A DNA stretch of 64,000 nt from Campylobacterales bacterium (GTDB taxonomy: Bacteria; Campylobacterota; Campylobacteria; Campylobacterales; Sulfurimonadaceae). The notes under the pieces were generated by a model. That model had not been told where the DNA came from, did not search any database, and saw nothing but the letters and a program-made list of their open reading frames with translations. The position numbers and the translations under genes are program-made. The stretch's first letter is position 1. Each line of letters begins with the position of its first letter. Location: assembly GCA_026390165.1 (NCBI GenBank), contig JAPLGM010000015.1:1-64000 (forward strand). Reading direction: 5' to 3'. Positions 35,671 through 42,701 of this stretch are shown in pieces.

Positions 35671-36795
35671 ATGAACTTTTCTGCATCTCTCACGCTAGCA
35701 CTTTCCACAACGGCGATTTTTCTTTTGAGTGGATGCAATGAAGGTTCATCCTCAAATGTTCCTACCACAGCCGAAACCGATTTGGCAACGCTGGGAGAGG
35801 CGCTGTTTTTTGATACGAACCTCTCTGAACCCACGGGTCAATCGTGTGCATCGTGTCATGCTCCCCAAAGCGGTTTTGCGGATCCTGATAGTAACTTTTC
35901 TACCTCGGAGGGGATTATTGCGGGACAATTTGGAACACGAAATACCCCAACAGCTGCATACGCGGCCTTCGTCCCTGCGTTTGCTTATGATATCGTCGAA
36001 GGGTTGTATACAGGGGGGCAGTTTTTAGATGGTCGCGCCTCACTCCTTGAAGATCAAGCCAAAGGTCCCCCTCTCAATCTTGTAGAGATGCACAATCCCA
36101 ATAAAGCGTCGTATGTTGCCAAAGTTGCCGCCGCATCGTATGCCCCTTTGGTCAAAAAAGTTTTTGGATTAAATGTATTTGAGGATCCTGAAGCGGGCTA
36201 TGAGAAAATTGCACGCGCCATTGCTGCATACGAGCGGACAAAAGTGTTTTCCCCTTTTAGCTCAAAATTTGATCTCTATATCAAAGGAAAAGCGACATTG
36301 AGCCCCCAAGAGATGGAAGGATTGACTCTTTTTGAAGGAAAAGGGCAATGTGTCGCCTGTCACCCAACACGACCAACGAGTGACGGTACACCTGGATTGT
36401 TCACCGATTTTACCTATGATAATTTAGGGGTTCCGAAAAATAGAGAAATTCCTGCTTATGCTGCCGATGCCAATTTCATTGATATTGGTCTTGCGGGAAA
36501 CAGTAGAGTTATTGCCGATGGACGAGTGGCTGAAAATCGAGGGAAATTTAAAGTGTCAACGTTACGTAATATTGCACTAACAGGGCCGTATATGCACAAT
36601 GGAGTGTTTAAAACCCTCAAAGAGGTGGTGTCGTTTTATAATACCCGTGATACGAATCTAAGTCGATGGGATGTTGCGGAAATTCCTGAAACGGTGAATC
36701 ATACCGAACTTGGAAATTTAGGTCTCAGTGATGTGCAAGAGGATGCTATTGTTGCTTTTCTTCAGACCCTTACCGATGGCTATGGAGCCAAATAA
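35671..36795 (+). CDS. Di-heme cytochrome c peroxidase/MauG-family lipoprotein
   Basis: 374 residues. A lipobox LLSGC is at about residue 22, so it is membrane-anchored in the periplasm. Two heme-attachment motifs, CASCH and CVACH, and the peroxidase landmarks LFFDTNLSEPTGQSCASCH and MHNGVFKTLKEVVSFYN are present. It reduces H2O2 with electrons from small cytochromes; MauG-like oxidation of other targets is possible. The ATG at 35671 has AAAGGAG six bases upstream; an earlier in-frame ATG would remove the lipobox from its usual place. It follows apbE on the same strand with its own promoter. Confidence 0.9.
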   Translation: MNFSASLTLALSTTAIFLLSGCNEGSSSNVPTTAETDLATLGEALFFDTNLSEPTGQSCASCHAPQSGFADPDSNFSTSEGIIAGQFGTRNTPTAAYAAFVPAFAYDIVEGLYTGGQFLDGRASLLEDQAKGPPLNLVEMHNPNKASYVAKVAAASYAPLVKKVFGLNVFEDPEAGYEKIARAIAAYERTKVFSPFSSKFDLYIKGKATLSPQEMEGLTLFEGKGQCVACHPTRPTSDGTPGLFTDFTYDNLGVPKNREIPAYAADANFIDIGLAGNSRVIADGRVAENRGKFKVSTLRNIALTGPYMHNGVFKTLKEVVSFYNTRDTNLSRWDVAEIPETVNHTELGNLGLSDVQEDAIVAFLQTLTDGYGAK

Positions 36796-36810
36796 GGGTA
36801 GAAAAGCAAA

Positions 36811-36829
36811 TTCCTCCATTACGGAGGAA
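36811..36829. terminator. Convergent hairpin terminator
   Basis: TTCCTCC-ATTAC-GGAGGAA forms a perfect seven-base stem between two convergent genes, with A-rich sequence on the left and GTTTATTTTTT on the right. It can end both transcripts. Confidence 0.75.
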
Positions 36830-36834
36830 GAAGT

Positions 36835-37719
36835 TTATTTTTTAAAAGTTTCGTAGCGGTATTGCGTTATCGGAGTATCTTCACGATTTCCCCACTCTTT
36901 CATCGAGGCATCGTACAAACGGACATTTTTATATCCAAGTACTCCGTTGAGGACGAAATAGTTAAAAGAGGTTTCAAGTCCTCCCGTACAATAGACAAGC
37001 ACTTCTTTGTTTTTATCCAAACTATATCCCTCTTTAAAGAGACTTTCCAACATCTTTTTATCTTTTAGTACGTACTCTTTATCGACCGAATAGTTCCAAG
37101 AGTAACTCATACCGCCTTTAATATGACCATTACGTTTGACCGTAGCAGTAGGAGTAACACCCAAATACATATCGCTTGGTCGTGCATCGATCATCGGAAG
37201 TTTACCGAGATGATTTTTGACGTAGGTCATATCGGCAATTTTAGAGGCATCGACTTTTGCCTTATATGTACTTGGTGTGATGTGTGGATTCTCTTGGGTA
37301 AGGGAAAGTTTATTGTTTTTCCACCCTTTTAGCCCGCCATCGAGGAGTGCCACATTTTTGATTCCGTGATAGTTCAATGCCCAGTAAATATAGCTAGCTT
37401 TGAGAAGATCTTTGGGTTCATTGATTGGAGCATAAAGGACTACATCACTTTTTTCATCAATTCCCAAGGCACTGATCTCTTTTTCAATCTCAACGATAGG
37501 ACGAACAGAAAGAAATGTACCGTTATCAAAACGCCACTTACCGATTGTCGTATGCGCAGCACCTGCAATATGTTCGAACTCATAGCCTTCTCCCTCTGAC
37601 ACTTCGATGATTTTAAGCTGTGAATCATTCTGATGCTCATTGAGCCACTGTGGACTCACGAGAGGTTCAATTGCCAGTAAAGATAAAGCCGTTGAGCATA
37701 AAGTAACCACTATTTTCAT
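36835..37719 (-). CDS. Periplasmic tandem rhodanese (thiosulfate sulfurtransferase type)
   Basis: 294 residues with signal peptide MKIVVTLCSTALSLLAIE. Two rhodanese domains: the first (about 25-140) lacks an active Cys, and the second (about 165-290) has the catalytic loop YCTGGLETS. This is the SseA/Rhd architecture. It transfers sulfane sulfur from thiosulfate or another donor, fitting a sulfur-oxidising lifestyle. It is divergent from a cytochrome c peroxidase, with a PerR-like palindrome between them. Confidence 0.88.
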   Translation of the reverse strand: MKIVVTLCSTALSLLAIEPLVSPQWLNEHQNDSQLKIIEVSEGEGYEFEHIAGAAHTTIGKWRFDNGTFLSVRPIVEIEKEISALGIDEKSDVVLYAPINEPKDLLKASYIYWALNYHGIKNVALLDGGLKGWKNNKLSLTQENPHITPSTYKAKVDASKIADMTYVKNHLGKLPMIDARPSDMYLGVTPTATVKRNGHIKGGMSYSWNYSVDKEYVLKDKKMLESLFKEGYSLDKNKEVLVYCTGGLETSFNYFVLNGVLGYKNVRLYDASMKEWGNREDTPITQYRYETFKK

Positions 37720-37754
37720 ATTTTTCCTTTTAAGAAGTTTGATTAATTGTATAG

Positions 37755-37773
37755 TATTATTTATTAAATAATA
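37755..37773. promoter_or_regulatory. Perfect 9-1-9 palindrome, PerR-box-like
   Basis: TATTATTTA-T-TAAATAATA is a perfect inverted repeat with one central base, in the divergent region between the rhodanese and peroxidase genes. Its core TTATTTATTAAATAA has the 7-1-7 form of PerR boxes. A Fur/PerR-family gene lies 1.1 kb downstream. Confidence 0.5.
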
Positions 37774-37854
37774 TATTTTTCTAAATGATAATATTTAACT
37801 TTTATAATAACTGTGTTATTATTCCACAAGAAAAATTATTTCAAGGATATCTGC

Positions 37855-38868
37855 ATGAAAGCATTAATGATTTCTGCCCTCGTTGCCTCAACTGTAATGG
37901 GTGCAACACTTGCTGACGAAGCCAAAACAGCAGGTTTAAAACCGATTCCATCCAACGCCAAAGCCCTCGACAAACTCACCTCTAATCCTAAAAATCCGAC
38001 AACATCGGCAAAAGTTGAATTGGGAAAAATGCTCTATTTTGATCCGCGTCTTTCAAAAAGCGGACTCATCAGCTGTAACACCTGTCATAACCTTGCCATC
38101 GGTGGCGTGGATGGGATGTCTGCCGGTATCGGACATAAATGGACGGCCAATCCGCATCATTTAAGTTCACCGACTGTTTATAACGCTGTCTTTTATAGCC
38201 AACAATTTTGGGACGGACGCTCTCCCCACCTCGAAGATCAAGCCCAAGGACCAATCCAAGCAGGACCTGAAATGGCAGCACCCAAAGAGTTTGTAGTAGG
38301 TGTCGTGAACTCTATTCCAACCTACGTGAATAAATTCCAAAAAGCATACGGTAAAGAGGTCAAAATTACCTTTGAAAAAGTGGCGGATACCATCGCTGTC
38401 TATGAGCGTACCTTGGTCACCCCATCACGCTATGATGATTTCCTCAATGGTAAGAAAAATGCTTTGACTTCAACAGAGCAAAAAGGGCTTAAAACGTTTA
38501 TCGATAAAGGGTGCACAACGTGTCACAACGATATAGCTCTCGGCGGAACTATGCAAGCCTTCGGTGTTGTTTCCCCGTACAAACACCTCGAAGTGGGTGA
38601 TTTCCGTGGGGATAAGAATGGGATGGTACGTGTACCCACCTTGCGCAATATTACGCAAACGGCTCCCTACTTTCACAACGGTCAAATCGCAACTCTTAGT
38701 GAAGCAATCAAAGAGATGGGACGTATTCAGCTCGGCGTTGATTTGAATGATCAAGAGACAACAGAGATAGAAACGTTCTTAAAAGCGTTAGAGGGTAAGA
38801 AACCAATGGTTGTTTATCCAATGCTTCCTGCTGCTACGACTAAAACGCCTAAAGTGGATGTTAATTAA
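37855..38868 (+). CDS. Di-heme cytochrome c peroxidase
   Basis: 337 residues with signal peptide MKALMISALVASTVMGATLA. Heme motifs CNTCH (N-terminal domain) and CTTCH (C-terminal domain) and the typical LGKMLYFDPRLSKSG and FHNGQIATLSEAIKEM segments identify a soluble periplasmic peroxidase, shorter than the upstream lipoprotein paralogue and without its lipobox. The ATG at 37855 has AAGGA upstream. The palindrome before it and a PerR-type gene directly downstream suggest peroxide or iron control. Confidence 0.93.
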   Translation: MKALMISALVASTVMGATLADEAKTAGLKPIPSNAKALDKLTSNPKNPTTSAKVELGKMLYFDPRLSKSGLISCNTCHNLAIGGVDGMSAGIGHKWTANPHHLSSPTVYNAVFYSQQFWDGRSPHLEDQAQGPIQAGPEMAAPKEFVVGVVNSIPTYVNKFQKAYGKEVKITFEKVADTIAVYERTLVTPSRYDDFLNGKKNALTSTEQKGLKTFIDKGCTTCHNDIALGGTMQAFGVVSPYKHLEVGDFRGDKNGMVRVPTLRNITQTAPYFHNGQIATLSEAIKEMGRIQLGVDLNDQETTEIETFLKALEGKKPMVVYPMLPAATTKTPKVDVN

Positions 38869-38877
38869 GCGGGAGTA

Positions 38878-39303
38878 TCAACCTTCTTCTTTATCAGTGG
38901 TAGGAAAAGTACTACAATTTTGACAAATTCCGTGAAGCATAATTGACACGGAATGCGTTGAGTAGGAGCAGGCATGCTTGGCAATAGTAACAATCTCATT
39001 CATTGCAACATGTAAATCTTCCAATTGTCCGCATTGTTCACATAAAAAATGGGGATGATCCCCTTTTGCTATCTCGTAGCGTGTTTTTTGACTTGATAAG
39101 GTAACTGTATGTAAAATACCAACGGAAGAGAGTTCACCTAGAATACGATAAAGAGTTGCAAGGGGAATTTTCATTCCTGAATTGTTGAAATTTTCAAACA
39201 ATTGATCAATATCAATATGCCCCTTTTCTTCGATTATTTTAAGTGCCATCAAGCGTTGTGGTGTACATTTCAACCCTTTTGATTTTAAAAGTTGCACATG
39301 CAT
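38878..39303 (-). CDS. perR: Fur-family regulator, PerR-type
   Basis: 141 residues. The winged helix has LKCTPQRLMALKIIEEKGH and PLATLYRILGELSSVGIL, and the dimer domain carries HPHFLCEQCGQLEDLH plus a second CxxC pair in GICQNC, giving the structural zinc site. The neighbours (rubrerythrin, ferritin, peroxidase) suggest PerR rather than Fur, but sequence alone is not decisive. A TTG start six codons upstream is possible; the ATG at 39303 has AAAGG six bases before it and is preferred. It is divergent from the desulforubrerythrin gene. Confidence 0.82.
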   Translation of the reverse strand: MHVQLLKSKGLKCTPQRLMALKIIEEKGHIDIDQLFENFNNSGMKIPLATLYRILGELSSVGILHTVTLSSQKTRYEIAKGDHPHFLCEQCGQLEDLHVAMNEIVTIAKHACSYSTHSVSIMLHGICQNCSTFPTTDKEEG

Positions 39304-39442
39304 CTTTGACCTTTTTCTCAATTTTAATGCAATTATACTCTACTAGATATTTTTTTATAGATATGATTAATTCATATTTAATATTTATTTCTCTATAGTA
39401 GTCGTTATATAAATAAATACTACCTATCTAAGGAGTGTCACC

Positions 39443-40090
39443 ATGCGTCAATATGAAACCTATCACTGTAATACTTGTGGAAACGAAATCGAAGTACAAA
39501 ACGTCGGAGGGGGAACTCTTGTTTGCTGTGGTAACGAGATGGAAATGATTACCACTGATCTCACTGCCGTGAATTTAATGAAAGCATTTGGCGGAGAGAG
39601 TATGGCACGGAACAAATACGAGTTATTTGCCGATATAGCCCATGATGAGGGGTGGCATACGGTAGAACGTCATTTCCGTGAAGCAGCATTTAATGAAATG
39701 TACCATGCCCGTGCCGAATACAAAGCGTATCACAAACTGATTCATGGGTGTGAAGTGGATGCAACACTCGCCAATCTTGACAGTGCGATGAGCGGAGAGA
39801 ACTACGAACATACCGTGATGTATCCTGGATTTGCCGAAATTGCAATCGCAGAGGGGCATAAAGATTTAGCACGCTTGTTTAACGCTATTGGTAAAGTCGA
39901 AGTGGAGCATGAACGTGAATATGCTGCTCTCAAAGAAGCGCTCATTGCCGATGGATTCTTTGCGAGTGACGAAGATGAAATTTGGGTTTGCGAAGTGTGC
40001 GGTCATATCCATCGAGGGAAAAAAGCACCCGTTGCTTGTCCGTTGTGTAAGGTGGGACGTGAATATTTCAAACGGGAACACTTGGATTAA
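39443..40090 (+). CDS. rrc: Desulforubrerythrin (desulforedoxin-rubrerythrin-rubredoxin fusion)
   Basis: 215 residues in three parts: an N-terminal desulforedoxin-like Fe site (CNTCG...VCCGNEM), a ferritin-like di-iron domain with repeated Glu/ExxH (GGESMARNKYE; EVEHEREY), and a C-terminal rubredoxin Fe site (CEVCGHIH...CPLCK). This is the Campylobacter Rrc architecture. It reduces hydrogen peroxide in the cytoplasm with electrons from NAD(P)H systems. TAAGGAG precedes the ATG. It is divergent from the PerR-type regulator, which probably controls it. Confidence 0.94.
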   Translation: MRQYETYHCNTCGNEIEVQNVGGGTLVCCGNEMEMITTDLTAVNLMKAFGGESMARNKYELFADIAHDEGWHTVERHFREAAFNEMYHARAEYKAYHKLIHGCEVDATLANLDSAMSGENYEHTVMYPGFAEIAIAEGHKDLARLFNAIGKVEVEHEREYAALKEALIADGFFASDEDEIWVCEVCGHIHRGKKAPVACPLCKVGREYFKREHLD

Positions 40091-40108
40091 AATTTAGAAG
40101 TATTTTAT

Positions 40109-40124
40109 CGGGGTTATTTCCCCG
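40109..40124. terminator. Hairpin between convergent rrc and ferritin genes
   Basis: CGGGG-TTATTT-CCCCG with AAAAA on its right flank. Neither strand has an ideal U-tract, so termination is plausible by position only. Confidence 0.4.
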
Positions 40125-40134
40125 AAAAAGGCTT

Positions 40135-40632
40135 TTACGCCATTTGAGACATTTTTCCGATCTCTTTATCGATGAGAAATAGTCCACGTCCATCAAGTCC
40201 AATAATTTCTATCATATCCATAATAGAACGGAATAAATGTTCCTCTTCATGCTGTTCTGCAACATACCATTGAAGAAAATTAAACGTTGAATAGTCTTTT
40301 TCTGCCAAACACGCCTCAACCAAAGCATTGATTTTAGATGTAATGAATTTTTCATGTTCAAATGTTTTTTCAAATACATCTTTGATTGAATCAAATTCGC
40401 ATGGAGGCTCACCCAATGCACCGATACGTGCCATTGCCCCTGTCTCGTTGACATAGGTAAAAAGCTTACGCATATGAGAGTGTTCATCGTCGCTGTGCGC
40501 TTCGAGAAATTTAGCAGAACCGCTGAGTTTTTGGTGTCCGCACCATGAGCTCATTGCGAGATAAAGATTAGCAGAATAATCTTCAAGGGCAATTTGTTCG
40601 TTAAGCAGTTTGAGAATGTTAGGCTTTAACAT
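40135..40632 (-). CDS. ftn: Bacterial non-heme ferritin
   Basis: 165 residues, standard length. The ferroxidase ligands are visible in NEQIALEDYSANLYLAM, EAHSDDEHSHM and QWYVAEQHEEEHLF. It stores iron as a 24-mer in the cytoplasm. CAGGAG precedes the ATG. It lies between rrc and the small hemP operon, making an iron and peroxide block. Confidence 0.94.
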   Translation of the reverse strand: MLKPNILKLLNEQIALEDYSANLYLAMSSWCGHQKLSGSAKFLEAHSDDEHSHMRKLFTYVNETGAMARIGALGEPPCEFDSIKDVFEKTFEHEKFITSKINALVEACLAEKDYSTFNFLQWYVAEQHEEEHLFRSIMDMIEIIGLDGRGLFLIDKEIGKMSQMA

Positions 40633-40714
40633 TGACAGCTCCTGAATTCAAGATGTGCTGGCTAATGGCTAAAAGCGTTGGCTTGCGTAAAAAGTATAAC
40701 ATATTTTTTGTCTT

Positions 40715-40873
40715 TTATTTCGTGAGAATCAGCTTGTTAGTTTTAGTGATTCGTAAAATATAAACATCATTACCGTGACGAATACGGATGGATATTCCCT
40801 CTTTAAAGAGTTCTTTGCTGTCAATAGTGGGCGTGATAGCATCATTGACTTTATCCAATATTTTTTCTAACAT
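40715..40873 (-). CDS. hemP: HemP-like hemin-uptake small protein
   Basis: 52 residues: ATG at 40873, C-terminal part ISIRIRHGNDVYILRITKTN then KLILTK. This is the HemP (PF10636) pattern of DELFxxG, IxIxHxGxxYxLRxTKxxKLILTK. HemP genes accompany heme and iron uptake systems and are typically Fur-repressed; the molecular role is not settled. The ATG lies inside the stop region of a 24-codon leader (ATGTTAG), implying coupled translation. A start two codons earlier (40879) is possible. Confidence 0.8.
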   Translation of the reverse strand: MLEKILDKVNDAITPTIDSKELFKEGISIRIRHGNDVYILRITKTNKLILTK

Positions 40874-40941
40874 GCACATCCCGATCGGATAAGACGATTT
40901 ATTTTCTTTTCTAATGACGATGAAGAGTCAACTTTTTCCAT
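40867..40941 (-). CDS. 24-codon leader ORF ending Cys-Ala-Cys, coupled to hemP
   Basis: The peptide begins MEKVDSSSS and ends RLIRSGCAC. AAGGA lies seven bases before the ATG, the best ribosome site in this operon; hemP itself has only a weak one. Its last seven bases overlap the hemP start, so ribosomes translating the leader would deliver hemP expression. The CAC end could sense iron-sulfur or cysteine status, or the peptide may simply be a coupling device; both are inference. Confidence 0.6.
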   Translation of the reverse strand: MEKVDSSSSLEKKINRLIRSGCAC

Positions 40942-40971
40942 TTGATATTCCTTATTGATAATTATTCGCAA

Positions 40972-41018
40972 AGTTTAACTAACTTTAGACTCTTTGTCAA
41001 TAGTGATAAGCATTATTA
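40972..41018 (-). promoter_or_regulatory. hemP promoter with overlapping Fur box
   Basis: On the reverse strand TTGACA (40995-41000) and TAAACT (40972-40977) are separated by 17 bases. AATAATGCTTATCACTATT (40999-41017) overlaps the -35 box and agrees with the Fur consensus at 14 of 19 positions by eye. Repression by Fur-iron would block RNA polymerase binding. Confidence 0.7.
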
Positions 41019-41040
41019 ATTAGATTGACTACTCTGTAGA

Positions 41041-41655
41041 TTAATACAACGCACTAATATGCTCTACATCATTCCAACTCAAATCTTTTTGACGAGACGT
41101 TGTGAGAATATGGCGCATATAACGGGCGAACATATCGGTCTCGATATTGACCCTCGTCCCTTTTTTGTAGGTTCCAAAAAGGGTTTCACGCATCGTAATG
41201 GGGATGATGGTGAGACGAAACGCATCTTTCATCACTTCATTTACTGTCAGACTGACCCCGTCAATGGCAATGGAACCTTTTGGGGGGATGAGGGGGATAA
41301 ATTCGGGGTCGATGGAGATGATCACATCATAGCTGTTGCCATTATTGGTGATAGAGGTGACCGTTCCGATGGTGTCGATATGCCCTTGGACAATATGCCC
41401 CTCGAAACGATCTCCCATCATCATCGCGGGTTCGATGTGGACATTTCCCGTGAGCTTTTCAGTGGCGATATGCTTAAGGGTTTCGGGTGAGAGTTCGACT
41501 GTGAATCCGTCACTTTCGATACTCACTACCGAGAGACACGTCCCATTGATGGCAATAGAATCTCCAAGTTTTGCTTTATACGCTACTTTAAGCGATAAAC
41601 GATTTCCACCAAAACTTTTAACACTCCCCATCTCACGAATTAGTCCTGTAAACAT
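41041..41655 (-). CDS. ribE: Riboflavin synthase alpha chain
   Basis: 204 residues with two homologous lumazine-binding halves: MFTGLIREMGSVKS at the N-terminus and HIVQGHIDTIGTVTSI beginning the second half. LGDSIAINGTCLSVVSI and KGSIAIDGVSLTVNEV are the paired substrate-binding loops. It dismutates two 6,7-dimethyl-8-ribityllumazine molecules into riboflavin and a pyrimidine. It supplies flavin for enzymes such as the ApbE-modified protein, though this proximity may be coincidental. No FMN riboswitch was seen upstream. Confidence 0.95.
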   Translation of the reverse strand: MFTGLIREMGSVKSFGGNRLSLKVAYKAKLGDSIAINGTCLSVVSIESDGFTVELSPETLKHIATEKLTGNVHIEPAMMMGDRFEGHIVQGHIDTIGTVTSITNNGNSYDVIISIDPEFIPLIPPKGSIAIDGVSLTVNEVMKDAFRLTIIPITMRETLFGTYKKGTRVNIETDMFARYMRHILTTSRQKDLSWNDVEHISALY

Positions 41656-41667
41656 TGTATCCCTTTA

Positions 41668-42351
41668 TTAAAAAACAATTTTACCCTCTTCTTGCAAAGA
41701 ACGGATAATCTCTTTCGCTTTCGCATGACCGTTATACGCCGCTTTTCGACACCACTCCAGTGCGACATCGTGATTCGCATCACACCCTAGCCCTTGATCG
41801 TAGAGTAATCCAAGATTGTATTGCCCCTCAGGAAGATTCATTGCTGCGGCGCGGGAGAAACAGATGAAGGCTTTGGGATAATTTTGTTCTACCCCATGCC
41901 CCTCTTTGAGAAGAACACCGAGGTTGTTAAACGCTCCTGCATGTCCACGCTTCGCCGATTCTTCGTACCAAAATGCTGCTTCGGAGAAATTTTGGACACA
42001 TCCCAACCCCTTTTCAAGGCTGATCGCCACTTCGTATTGGGCTTGAGGAAATTCCAACACAGCCGAGCGGATCAAAAACTCATGTGATTTAAACTGATCG
42101 TGTCCGACAACCACCCCATCGGCATAGAGTAATCCGAGATTAAAAAGGGCAGTCGGTTCATCCAAATCGGCTGCCCGAACATAAAGGTGATACGCATTTT
42201 CAAGTGATTTCTCAACCCCAAACCCCTGCTGAAACATAAATCCCAGTGAGGAGAGGGCAATAGGGTGATTTTGTTGCGCTAAAGCAGTGAACAATTCATA
42301 CGCTTTGGAATAATCTTTTGTATTAAAAGCATTGTAGGCATCTTGAAGCAT
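41668..42351 (-). CDS. Sel1-repeat protein
   Basis: 227 residues made of six Sel1-like repeats of about 36 residues (for example ALSSLGFMFQQGFGVEKSLE and AFNNLGVLLKEGHGVEQNYP). There is no signal peptide and almost no Cys, so unlike the secreted Hcp type it is probably cytoplasmic. Such solenoids mediate protein contacts. It lies 12 bases after ribE in the same direction of transcription order (this gene is upstream) and may be co-transcribed with it. Confidence 0.88.
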   Translation of the reverse strand: MLQDAYNAFNTKDYSKAYELFTALAQQNHPIALSSLGFMFQQGFGVEKSLENAYHLYVRAADLDEPTALFNLGLLYADGVVVGHDQFKSHEFLIRSAVLEFPQAQYEVAISLEKGLGCVQNFSEAAFWYEESAKRGHAGAFNNLGVLLKEGHGVEQNYPKAFICFSRAAAMNLPEGQYNLGLLYDQGLGCDANHDVALEWCRKAAYNGHAKAKEIIRSLQEEGKIVF

Positions 42352-42393
42352 TTTGATATATCTCTTTTTTGGGAAATTATAACGTGCGTAACT

Positions 42394-42585
42394 TTAACGC
42401 CTGACTTTTCGATCTCCCCGATTTTTTTCTTTAAGCTTCGTAATAACATCTTTGAGACGCTCTTTTTCCGATAAAAGATCATCACGGATAAGGTGTTCTT
42501 CATCTCCATCGACAGCAGGGTCAAATTCGAGAGGAGTAGGGTCATAATTTTTTAGAAGTTCCTCAAGGGTTGGTTGTGTGTTCAT
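42394..42585 (-). CDS. Small hydrophilic hypothetical protein
   Basis: 63 residues, not recognised. The N-terminal half is acidic (NYDPTPLEFDPAVDGDEEHL) and the C-terminal half is a basic helix (SEKERLKDVITKLKEKNRG), suggesting an adaptor or nucleic-acid-associated peptide. It is co-directional with the Sel1 gene, 42 bases upstream. Coding status rests on composition and position only. Confidence 0.55.
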   Translation of the reverse strand: MNTQPTLEELLKNYDPTPLEFDPAVDGDEEHLIRDDLLSEKERLKDVITKLKEKNRGDRKVRR

Positions 42586-42601
42586 TAATCATCTCAGTAC
42601 T

Positions 42602-42650
42602 AAAGATTTTGCTTAATTGTAAGACACTTTTGCTTTGTCTTTTTATAAGT
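42602..42650 (+). repeat. 49-bp direct repeat, copy A (flanks DUF445 gene)
   Basis: Matches 44068-44116 at 48 of 49 bases. It contains a hairpin AAGACA-CTTTTGCTT-TGTCTT followed by TTTATAAG on the + strand, terminator-like, yet no + strand gene precedes it here. Confidence 0.9.
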
Positions 42651-42701
42651 GGCGCATTCAAAAAAGCTCATCCAAAAATCCAAGGGGCTTTTTATCCATT
42701 T

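Noticed and set aside
41656-41667. FMN riboswitch before riboflavin synthase
   Set aside because: Only 12 bases separate ribE from the upstream Sel1 gene, and no conserved RFN helices are visible.
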